Below are positions 26,101 through 38,800 of a stretch of DNA of 64,000 bases, in pieces. The position numbers and the translations under genes were made by a program. Origin of the DNA: Chlorops oryzae (lineage: Eukaryota; Arthropoda; Insecta; Diptera; Chloropidae); NCBI GenBank assembly GCA_020466095.1, contig CM035806.1, forward strand, positions 161,008,879 to 161,072,878. Reading direction: 5' to 3'. Under the pieces are notes generated by a model. It had not been told where the DNA came from and searched no databases. It worked only from the letters and a program-made list of their open reading frames with translations. Within the stretch, counting starts at the first letter, position 1. Each line of letters starts with the position of its first letter.

Positions 26101-29100
26101 ACAAATTATGCACTCAAGAGAAAAGTGCACACATTCAGAGAGTTGATTGCGAGGTGCGTTCAAAATATTTATCGCCCATGAAAATCAAAATAAAATACCT
26201 TATGTTGGAGCGCACTGAATTCTTCAAATTCAATTTTGCCACTAAGGAAGTCTTGATACTTTAAGCCATTACCCTATTTGAATTCATCAATAAAAAAAAA
26301 CTAAAATAAAAAACTTCAACTAGAAGCAATTTTTAATCACTATCTTTGAAATAACATCAATTATTTTTCCCATTTTCATATGAAGCTTAGAAAGCATGAA
26401 GCCTCCATTTTGAAAATTTCCCAAAAAATTTAATTTATGACGCCTAAATGAGCAATAAAATAAGAAAAAATTACACTGTGTGACATTTTTGAGGTCATCG
26501 CATGTGCCCTAAGATTTAATTCTTGGCCCCACTTTTTGAGACCGATTTAAAAACGCGAAAGAGACAACTTGAATAAACTAAGTATGTATGAGGCGTTGCT
26601 ATCAGAGTGAGTACTATTAGAATCTGCAGTCAAATTTTAGCGCACAATTTGGTGGTTGCATAGTGTGTTAATTGATATGATACTTCAATAAAAATTTGGA
26701 TATTTTCTTCCGAGAAATGCCTTAATGTGTCGAAAAATTTTACTTATAGATGGATAAACCTTCACTTACAACTCAAAATATTTCTAATACTTTAACTCAC
26801 AAGGTTTGAACCAAATAGATGTGAGACAATGAAGCTGGTAAAAAAAAAAAAAAAATTGTTTTAAGACACTCTAGTTACCCTGGATATGTTGGGTTCGGTC
26901 ACTATTCACCTTCGCTTGGCAACGATTTTATTTTTGCTTAATTTCGTTGAATTATTGACTAATCCTTGTATGGTTACTCCAATTGAAATCTCAAGCGTTC
27001 ATATGTTAATTAGCTTCTAATATGTTCCTAGCTGACGTTTCCGGATCTGAATAATATGGAATATTGCTTTCGAATTCGCATAAAGACTTGTGCGCTTTTC
27101 GCGCTTTTTGTTTTAATTTATTTGTAGAAGAGTAAATCTCTTTTGCCGAATGACCTTAATGGCTTCATTCAGTTAAGCTGACGTTTTCTAATTTTCTCTC
27201 TAATTAAATTTACCTGAGTGTGCGTTTATGAATTTTGTCCGTTAATTTGTGTATACAGTCGAACTTCAATTGGTCAAGTCAAAGAATTCTGGATAGAAAA
27301 TGTTTCTAAATGATTTTGCCACCATCATTCATGGCGATTTATGGAAGTTCTAGTTACGGACGTTCGACTGTACTGTAATGTGAAAATAAAATATGTGAAA
27401 AGGCACATATTTACGCATTTATGAGTATGTGTTCATTGGTATGAAGGCATTTTGTCTGATTTATTGCATTCGTGCGCCAGATTCAAATGTACAATGAATT
27501 TTAATAGTCATGTGCGATATGGCACAGCATGCAATACATATAATGACAATTATACATTCATAGAAAAATGTGTAAATGTATAGATATGTACAGCAGAGCA
27601 GAGCAGCTACAGAGTGCCCGTTACGCAATCATATAGGTACACATACACCCAGAGAAAAAACCACATAAAATCAATAAAAACCACATTGATTCGATGTGAA
27701 ACGTTAACGAAAGTCTAGTAACGTAGAAAAATTTTGATTCAATATGGAACACCATTGAATTAAGGTGGCGCAATATCGACGATTTTAATATAGAAACCAT
27801 ATTAAAATGATATTTTTCGGTATTGAATTAATATTAGATTCTACTTAATTGTGATATGAATTCTTGTAAAAAACCAGGTCGGTGGGTTCGATCCCTGCTC
27901 CAGCGAGCGTCGATTTTTTTTTTTTTTTTTTTTGGGAAAAGTAGATAATTTAACATTTACATTATTTGAAAAACTGAGAAATAAAACATTTTACAAAATT
28001 TTTATGCTTAAAAAATTAAAAAAAAGATTCTATAGGAATTTCTTGAACGTGCTTGTGCGTGACTTTTGGAAGACCCGACGAAAGCAACTTGTTTTATTGG
28101 TTCGCGTCCAACTTACTTTCTGCTCCCCGTAATTTTTCCTTAAAATTTACTTGCCTGTTTTTTATTCTCCATTTTTCCACAAATTCTTTGGCCTGCGGCA
28201 GGGTTCGAACTCGGGCCTTCCAGATTACAAGTCTAGCACACTTCAACTACGCCATCGCGCGATATGATTTAAGCTTGCTAGATTGATTATATCAATGTAA
28301 GTACAAAAAAAACTGTTCAATAAGGGGATCTTATGTGTGAAGAGTTTCCATATTAATTTAATAACGTTTCTTATTGATTCAATAGGTAGCAACGTAAATT
28401 TCAACGCAATTCATGAATTAATATGAAAACAAACTCACATTAATATGGTGCAACTTCAAATCAATGCAACTTTAACATACTCCACGAAATATATGGAAAC
28501 TACATCAAATGAAAGTTGAAATTTACTTTAATATGTTTCGGTATTATTTTTCTTCTATATTGAAACATATTGAATTAATATGGCTCGGATTTGATTTTAA
28601 GTTGCAGTTTTTCCCTCAGTGTACATTTATTTATTCAGGTATATATCTATGCATGTTTGTGTATACATATATGTATATTTTTGTATGTATGCTCCTTCTT
28701 ATTTAAAAATATTCGAGCTTCTTTCTAAAATGGTGTGGACATATGTGCCGGAATAACTTATTTCCGTAATGACTTGCGAGCTGCCAAAAAAGACGTTTTA
28801 CCTTATTTATGCACATAAAATTTAATCATACACATTCGCACGCACGCAGGCATACCTACACATGCAAACTTTTTTAGATTAGTTCTTTTGTTTTTGTTTT
28901 TAATTGAAATTTATGCGGAATATTCTCTTCAAGAACAAAATTATAACAATAACAATAACAACAACAAACGACAATTAAAATGTGAAAGACCTTATTTATC
29001 GAGAGAGGTTGGAGAAACGAATTGAAAAGGAATTTATAAAGAAGTAGAACGGAAAAGGAATTTTGTTTCATCCTTTTTGGGAAGGGGGAAAATTTTGTTT

Positions 29101-32100
29101 CTTTGTTATTTAGCTTTCGCCTTTTTGAACATAAGGGGATATCTGCAGCTCTGTCAGAAATGAAAAACTTCATATAAAAAAACGCTTCAGAAATGAATCA
29201 CAAATTTTCTGAAGTGTTTATTTTTTTTGTTGTATTAAGTTTTTATTTCTGTTTCATTTCTGACAAAACTGGACATTGCCCGTAAGAAGGGAAGTTATTT
29301 CAGATGTTTTAATTAAGGTCTTGAGATCTCATTTGAAATTATTTTCGAAGATCTGAAGTCATCACATGGATAAGCTAAATTCGTTCGCATAATCTTGTGG
29401 GGGAATTTTCGCATGCAGTATACAAAAAGGAATAATGAGTGCTCGGGGTTCATTCAAAATGGAATAATTTTGTTTAACAGTACAAGTAGTAAAGACGATG
29501 AGGAAAATTAAAAATAAATAAAATATACCCACAGATTGATGAAAAATGAACGCGCGACATACAAATTAAAAACTCGATCCAGAAAATACATTTTAAGAGT
29601 GTCCGAAATGAGTCTGAAATTTATACCAAATATTAGCCACACACATAAATATGACTCCGAAATGAGAGTCAAATCTTTGAGACATGAGAGGCTAAGAGAT
29701 ATGACTCCGAAATGAGTGCAAAATGTGCGAGACATAATAGGCCAAAAAAAATGAGTCCGAAATTCGTCCGAAAAACGTGAAATATGAGGGGCTCAGAAAT
29801 ATGACTCCGAAATATGTCCGATATATGTATGTACATGCATACATACATACATACATATGTTGTATATGCGAAATAAAAGTCATAGAAGTATGACTCCGAA
29901 ACGAGTGCGAAAAACGGGAACTGTAAGAGACTCAGAAATACCATTCCGAAATAAGTCCGAAATGGGCCCGAAAAATGTGAGAAATAAAATGCTGAAAAAT
30001 GTGACTCCGAAATGTGTCTGAAAAATGTGGCACATCAGACGTTATGTAATACGACTCCGAAATATTACTCCGAAATGAGTCCGAAAAATGTGAAAAATAA
30101 AATTCTCAAAAATGTGACTCCGAAATGGAATAGAAGGCGTTATATGACTCCGAAATATATCCGAAAAAGATGAGAAATAAAAAGCTTTAGAAATATGACT
30201 CCGAAATAAGCCCGAAACGATTCCGAAAGATGTGAGAAATATGAGCCACAAATATGTATTCTTGATTCCGCATTAAATACTCCAAGGATTTCCGCAGCTA
30301 AAGTCATTGGTAAAAGCTATAAGTTTTAATGATGTTTGAAAGACTCTCAAGCAAAATAATATTTTTAAAGCAGCATCTCAGTTTTCATCATGAAAATTGC
30401 TGAGCAAAACATCTCAAAGCTCAAATAAGAAAAATAAAATAGGGGTGCAGAAAACTTTTTAATTATACTCTCAAGTTTGAAGTTTTCATCCCAATTCAAG
30501 GGAGCATTTTACATTGAAAAAGGCTTACTTCAAAAGGCATATATGCATTGGCATTGAATTTCTTGAAGTTATTGAACAAAAGCAGCTTCAAAACTCAATA
30601 TGAAAAGCGAAAGATTACAAGAAACTCTTAAAACATTCTCTTTGCACATCCTCTAACTATTAATACCCTAAAGTTTAACAATGCAAATTTCTTTGAACAA
30701 AATCGAAAGTCAAAGAGAACGAATTAAATGCTTTCTGAGAGAATAAATAGAGTAGAATATATAGAATATATAGAATAGAAATAAAAATTTTTAATAAAAA
30801 GTCACAAGCGCGCCTAACTTCTGATAAAATTTTACTTTCACATTCGTTTTCGCCTTTTTAGCAAAGTTAATTTTCCCGCCTATTAGGGTGTCCCGAAATA
30901 TATTTTGATTTCCAAAACTTTGAATGTAAGAAATGAAAGTTAGAAATCTAATTCCAAAATTAGGTATTCAACGTATTTGGCCGTTAATGTTTTTAAGTTC
31001 ACAAGGACATAGCTTTTGAGCCGCAAGAGTAAAAAGCTATTTTATTTATATCAAATTTTAAAGGGCTGTGCTATCTTTGAAACCGCAACATAACTTTTTT
31101 CTATTTTCATATAAAATTTAGAAATTATGAAGCCTTCTTTTCGAGTCCTCGAAATTGTACAAAACAAAGTGTAATCGATGACGCCTAAAATATCAATTAA
31201 ATAGGTAAAATTTTTAGTTAACGTTAACGGAAGAAAAGCTTGGATACAGTTAAAATCGATTCAAACAGACCCGTTTATAACAGACTTTGACATACAGTAG
31301 ACAAAGCCTCCGGTTCCTCCGAGTCTAATGGGAATAATGCATAGGAATTCGTATATAACAGACATCGCTTGTAGTAGACACATCGCTTATGAAATACGCG
31401 TTTGGAAGTCCACGGCTCGATATATCGTTTGTAAGAAACAAATTACTGATTCGTTTTTTTTTTTTTGTTACAAAAATGTTTCTCGGGCATTACTGCCAAT
31501 AACAGAATGTCTACTATAGATGATATATGTATCGTATACACCAGGCTGTCTAACTATACGCGAAATATTTTTATAACAGAAATCGTATACAAAAAACAGA
31601 TCCTCCGGTCTCTTGAAGTCTGTATTAAACGGTTTTTTGTATATGTACATATTACTTCCGGATACTGCTTCAATATCTCGAAAAATGGTTATGGAAGAAC
31701 ATTCACTTAAGACCAAAAAACATATCTCAGAAAATCTGAATTTATTTTGGACAAACTAGCTTGTCGCAACCTAACACCTTTTCAAAAAACAAATCGGAAT
31801 AAATTCTCAAAAAAGTGAAAGCTTTTTTTTTTTGGGACACCCTTATGTCCATAGTCCATAGCCGTTGTGTTACAGCATGCGTCAACGAATCTTGTTTTTT
31901 GCACATCAGCCTTTTGCACAGCCAGACTCACTTTCAATTCTCATTCACTTTTCAATTCGCATGCCTTTCTGACTTGAACGGGGATATCATGTCAAAAACA
32001 TGTTCAAATATTAATTTCCTTCGGAAGTTATATGCGCTCGTAGCACAAACACCATCAGGTCAAAGAATATGAGCCGGCAAACACACAAACACTCGCCGCA

Positions 32101-35100
32101 ATCAATGAAACCGCTTTTGGTGGTCAACCTACGCCACAACAATAGTCACTACTAGTTTATGGGGGCAGTAGTACTTTATACGGGCTATAGGGCACGCGTT
32201 CGGCTTAGCCTGTCGAACCGTCCCATCGACAGTCGGTCGGTCGGTCGGTCGGTTCGTGGCATGCCTAGAAATAATTAAGCAATTCGTACCTCGACCTCTT
32301 TTCTTCTTAAAGTGAGTTAATTTCTGGTTCAGATTTTCCTTTTCCCTGTAGTGTGCTCGAGCACAAACAAACACACACAGCCAGCGCGTTGGAACCGGTT
32401 CACGCACACAAAGCCACATGCACTCCGAGTCTATCTGTGAGTGTGATCGGCCAGCCGAATAGTTCAAACCACAAAAACCGCAAAGCAATGCCCGAGGAAA
32501 AACTTAAATTAAAAACAAAAACCAAAAAAAAAAAAAACAAGAAAAAGAAAAAGAAGAAAAAAGCAAGTGGAAAAACCGCGACAAGGTCTTAGTAGAAAAT
32601 CCAATCAGGAAGCTTCAGCTGCTGCTGCTGCTGCTGTTTCTGTTGGTGCTGCTGCCACTCTCAAACCTATTAAAGCTTTCACTACGGCCAATGTGTCACG
32701 CAAAGTGAAGGGACAAATGAACCAAATATCCAAGCAATGGGCACTAAGAAATATCACACCCCGCGACCACCCTGAGATGGCCTTCAAACGCTCTCTTACA
32801 TCGCGCTAAGTTAAAACACGAAGCGGAAATTGTAAGCGTATTATATGGATTTTCATTACTTCTTCTGTTTTTGCTTCTTATTCGTTTTCTTTGCCTTTAC
32901 GTACTCTACGTCTTTCTTCCATTCGTTCTGGTAATAAACGATCGCGCACGAGAAGCAAATAAATATAAAATGAAACAGTAAAACACGAAGAAGACGAAGA
33001 AGTGAAAACTCATAAAGGTTGCTCTAAGCAACAAAGCGCACAAAAGGACTCTCCCCTTCTGGTTGCTTCTTTTCGCCTTTCTCATAATTCACTTTCTTTT
33101 CCTTTTTTCGCATACAATTTCGCAATAAACCTTTCTACATCGTACATTTCCGCATTCGCACGTACGAATTTTTCGCACATCACATTTCGCTCGCAATAAG
33201 AAACGTCTTGAGCTCCCTCTCTCGCTCTCGCTCTCGCTCTTTTCCTCTCCCTCTTGGTCGCTTCGCTGGTCGTCGCATTTCGCCCACGCATATTTGATTG
33301 AGCGTATTGACTCAGCGACTGGACGATTAAGCATAATCCTTGAAATTGAAATTGGTCGGAGTTACACACACGAGGAGTTAAGTCAACTTCACGCTTTATT
33401 TCGCCTTCACTCGGCGAGTTGAATTGCATTTGTAAACATCACGGACTGCGGGGACCTCCGAACGACGGTTCCGGGAACGTAATTTCAATATTTCGTCGCA
33501 CTCGCCGCTGAGCCGTATCGTAACGTTTCGTATTTTGTCATTTATTGACAAAAATCTCTGTGCTCCAGTCAATATCGAGCCGTTTGGTGAGCGAAGTGGA
33601 GGAAATTCGGTGCATATATACATACATATATTTATGATTGCAAAATAAAGCTTACGTATGTAGTGAACGTGAATATCAACTGTTGTCCTCTTGTGCCAAA
33701 GGAGTTGTCAAAAAAAAAAAAAAAAAAAAAACACTATTTTTTTTAATAAAGTGAAAGAAATATGTATGTCAAAGTTTTGAGTTCTCATTTTTATATCTCC
33801 GTGATAAACCGTAGACTCAATCAACCTAACCAGACAACAACTAATCGGCGGATGTTCCTTTTTAGTGTTTGCCTTTGTCCATCCTTCTTCATTCATCGTA
33901 CTCCTAATTTCCACTTCCTACCTCCCTCTTCTTTTCTCTTCTTTTCTCTTCCCCTCGCTTCCTCTCGCTTCCTCTCGCTTCTTCTCGCTTCCTCTCGCTT
34001 CCTCTCTCTTCCTCTCGCTTCCTCTCGCTTCCTCTCGCTTCCTCTCTCTTCCTCTCTCTTCCTCTCTCTTCCTCTCTCTTCCTCTCTCTTCCTCTCTCTT
34101 CCTCTCTCTTCCTCTCTCTTCCTCTCTCTTCCTCTCTCTTCCTCTCTCTTCCTCTCTCTTCCTCTCTCTTCCTCTCTCTTCCTCTCTCTTCTCTCTCTCT
34201 TCCTCTCTCTTCCTCTCTCTTCCTCTCTCTTCCTCTCTCTCCTCTCTCTTCCTCTCTCTTCCTCTCTCTTCCTCTCTCTTCCTCTCTCTTCCTCTCTCTT
34301 CCTCTCTCTTCCTCTCTCTTCCTCTCTCTTCCTCTCTCTTCCTCTCTCTTCCTCTCTCTTCCTCTCTCTTCCTCTCTCTTCCTCTCTCTTCCTCTCTCTT
34401 CCTCTCTCTTCCTCTCTCTTCCTCTCTCTTCCTCTCTCTTCCTCTCTCTTCCTCTCTCTTCCTCTCTTTTCCTCTCTCTTCCTCTCTCTTCCTCTCTCTT
34501 CCTCTCTCTTCCTCTCTCTTCCTCTCTCTTCCTCTCTCTTCCTCTCTCTTCCTCTCTCTTCCTCTCTCTTCCTCTCTCTTCCTCTCTCTTCCTCTCTCTT
34601 CCTCTCTCTTCCTCTCTCTTCCTATCTCTTCCTCTCTCTTCCTCTATACTCAGTACCCTTCCTCACTCTTTTTCTCTCTTCCACTCTCTTTTGGTCTCTC
34701 TTTCTCCATTTTCATCTCTTCGTTTCTCATATTTTCTCTTGGTCTCTACTCCTCCTCTCGCTTCCTCCTGTCTACCTGTTTTCTTTTACCGACAATTTGT
34801 AAAATTCTTTACATTCTTTTCTTTCTCTCTGTACTCGTGAGGCTCGCATCTAACCTCTCTATCATAGAATATAGTTAAATTTTGAAATAAAATTCTCAAA
34901 ATATGTAAAAAAAAATTTTAGAAATTTTTCATTGTATTTACTATGCATATATGCATAGATAAATATTGTACATGCATGCGTATTTTCTAATAATGCCTTA
35001 AGATATGCTTCAATAATTTGCTTTCATAACTAACTATGGTATATAATACTTATTATCTCTCCCGCTCAGGCATTTAAGCCATAGTTTTCCCTCCTGCTGC

Positions 35101-35815
35101 ATTCATAAATCAAATTTCGAAAGAGATGAGGGTAAATCGAGTGCAACAAAAATTTGTGTGCAGTTTTTTTTTTTTTTTAATTCATCCATGCTCCTCGTGC
35201 TTTTAATTTTTTGTTTGTTAATATTTCTGTGCTTTTTGATTTTCGTTTTTTTTCTCTATTTGGGTATTTTCTTGTTTTCCCTTGCTTTTTTCTTTGTTAA
35301 CTATAAATTGTCTTTGGGAAAGTAACTTTTGCTGTTTCCCCGACATTTCACATTACGGCTTTTCGCCTTTCCAAGTACTCTTCTCCTTCTTCGTCTTCTT
35401 CTTGGCCTCCGTTTTCATCATCTGCTCCTCCTATCGGTATTGCTATATACATAGCTATCTCCGATAGTTGCCTTGCACGTGACTTAAGACACTTGCAGTT
35501 ACTGTCGTCCTTTTTGTTGTTGCTGCTGGCTTTGTTGTAGCTGCTACTGCTGTTTGTGCGGTGAAAACTTGAAGTGGTCAGTAGGTCGTTGAAAATGCGA
35601 AAACTTTCGAAACGTTTCAGTTCATAAATGTGAGTGGTTACTTCTACGTGACTTCGTTCGCTTAAATATGAGCCTCCTCTTTCTTCATGCACGTATGCAT
35701 GCATGTATGTATGTATGTGCGTGCGCTCTGTGAATCTTGGAGTGTATTAAGTCTGATTTAGATCAACGTTCTTACGTCCTAGGTGAACGCATTCTCATAT
35801 TTAAGTATATGGCTG

Positions 35816-35854
<39 letters not shown>

Positions 35855-38800
35855 TCACCTAACTTCTTCTACGTGGATTGGCTCGTCAATGCTTGGAATA
35901 CCATTATCATTTTTCCCGAAGACTCGACTGATACGCTCATACATAAATACGCACATGCGGACATACAAATATGTTTATACATACATATGCATACACGTAT
36001 GCATGTGCGAGTTGACTATGCACCGCACAGCACGTCGTATACGTATGCGATATATTATTACTTTCATATTCCTAATGCGATTGCTGCTTAAAAATGGTAG
36101 CTGCATGAGGATATGGATATGACTTGAAATCCATTCTCATTGTTTTTGGTTTCGTTTTTGTCTTTGTTTTTGAATTTTAATATTTTTTTTTTTTTGTCTT
36201 TCTTTCAAGTAGGAAGTCACTTTCTGTCATATTAAGCCTTTCTGTACGGACACAAAAGCGAAAAACAAAACAAACAGCAAAGATACAAGACCACAGACAA
36301 AAAAAAAAAAAAACTACATAGACCGTTTCCAACGGTATCATTGTTACTGTTGGATGTGTCTTGCATTTTTGTTGTTTTTGTTTTTACTGTAGTTGTTTTG
36401 TTTGTTTTTTGTGTGTGTTTTTTTTTTTGAATTGTGTCGACTTTGGCGCTTAGGAAAGTTTCTCCTTTGCTTGTTCATTTGTTCGTTCGTGCATTCCTTC
36501 GTTCGTTTGTTTGTTTGTTTGCTGTTTGGAATTGTTTCCTCTCGTTCAGGCACTAATATGCGCATAATATGCTTGCACACGACACACACACACACACACA
36601 CACACAGGCAGACATACAGACACGCAGACAGAGAGATACGCGAACCCATGTGCATATAACGAGTGTGTGTACAATTATTTGTTTATTGGCTTTTTTAAAA
36701 ACTCTTATTCTTCTTTATTCCCATGCACCGCAGCAACTCCCTACTCCTTCTCCCTCTCTTTCATCGACTCAACATCAGTGAAACTTTAAGGAATGATGAT
36801 TTTCCACTGTATGAATGCACGAATGAAGTTTTCAATATTTTTCTGTTGTTTTCTTTATTTTTTTTTTTTTTGTTTTTGATTTGAATTTTCTCATTTTCTT
36901 TGCATGGAACTTTTGATTAGCTTCGGTTCAAACTTCTCTGTCACCATTATAAAAGTGCTGAGTACTTTAGGATGTGCATATTCTTAACCCACACACACGA
37001 ACAAACACATACACATTTACCACATTATTGTATGTGCTTGTGTTCTTCGAACTTTTCCTCATTTGAAAGCATTCTAATGTGTACTGATTAAGTTTTTTCC
37101 GTTGATTTCTTAAGAAATCACTCTTGGTGCGTAATTTTTGTTATTATAATTCATACAGTGGTTAAAAAAAAAAAAAAAAACACAAAAATACAAACAAAAC
37201 TTTTGCCGATGAGGAACCAAAGAAAACGAGGAAATATAAAAAAATACTCCATGGAACTTTCACGCTTGAGTTATTTGAGATTTTCGTTCACTTTCTTCTC
37301 ATTCGATTGTTCTTTACTTTTATTATTATGATTATTATTTTGTCGGTTATTAATGCACACATGCGTACAGTGCACATGTGTATGTTAATATTTATTTGTT
37401 TTGGTTAATGAGTCTCAGCATGGATGTGTGTGCCTGTGTGTGTTCTTCCACGGAAATGTGTCAAGCCATCGAGGTATTTCCTTAATATTAACCTAAAAAC
37501 GTTATCGCATACAGAAAAAAAAACAAAAAAAAAAATGGTATAAATGTTTTTCGCACTTATGAACAAAAAGAAGGTAAATAGGGAATGAATAAAACTTATG
37601 CGAAGTTAATGTCGAATATTGACGAGTTCGTATGTATATCAATAACTTCCGTAATTCTCAAAGAATTGGAAAAGTTAAATGTTCCGAAATATCTGATTTC
37701 ATGTGGCTTAAACAATGGACCAGTGTGCATGAAGATGAGGTCAAATCTTTTTCTTGAGTTCTTGGAGCATAAGTTTGATATGCGTGAAGCATAATTGACC
37801 TATGACAATTGACAAACTACTTTGAGAAAAAAAAAAAATTGTCTGTAAAGTCAATTTACGGACGATAGTTTTACGTGATAACGTCATAAGAAAACACTCA
37901 TTATGTACATAAAAAGGAGCATTCAAGTATAACGTACGCTATTTTCAAGTCCGAGCATGATGTTGGTGATGATGATGATGATTATGATGTTGATAATGAT
38001 GATGGTGATGATGGTGATGATAATAGTGAGGTTCGTGATGATGAAGTTGATGGTGATGATGATGGTGAGGTTGGTGATGATGGTGATGATGAGGATGATG
38101 GTGATAATGATGGTGATGGTGATGATGATGATAATGATGGTGATGATGAGGTTGATGATGATGGTGAGGTTAGTGGTGATGATGGTGAAGATGATGATGA
38201 TAGTGATGACGATGTTGTTGATGATGATGATGATGGTGAGGTTGGTGATGATGATGGTGAGGTTGGTGATGATGATGGTGAGCTTGGTGATGATGGTGAT
38301 GGTGGAGACGATGGTGGTGATGATGGTGAGGTTGGTGATGATGACGGTGATGATTATGGTGTTGATGGTGATGATGATGGAGACGATGATGGTGATGATG
38401 ATGATGGTGTGACAATGATGATGATGGTGATAATGGAGTTGATGGTGATGATGGTGAGATGAGATGATGTGATGAGATGTTGTTGATGTGATGATGGTGA
38501 GTGTGATGATGATGGTGAGTGTATGGTGATGATGATGTGATGGTGATGGTGGATGATGATGTGTGATGTTGGTGAGGTGGTGATGATGAGTGATGATATG
38601 GTGTGATGGTGATGATGATGGGAGATGATGTGATGATGATGATGTGTGAAATGATGATGATGGTGATGATGATGTTGATGGTGATGATGGTGTTGATGGT
38701 GATGATGATGTTGTTTAAATTTTAAAATGTACCTTCCGATAGTTCACCAGCTCTACTGAGATGACTGAGAATTTCTTCGATTCATGTCTTTATATACGTT

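Noticed and set aside
33762..34878. Long Ser/Leu/Phe/Pro open frames of about 340 codons
   Set aside because: They lie entirely on the CCTCTCTCTT array, which lacks stop codons in all frames; two frames are equally open.
37585..37794. 69-codon ATG frame next to repeat R1
   Set aside because: No motif recognised; size and AT-rich context fit chance or a transposon remnant.
37957..38415. Met/Val-rich plus-strand and His-rich minus-strand frames
   Set aside because: Produced by the GAT/GGT triplet array, without start context or flanking coding sequence.
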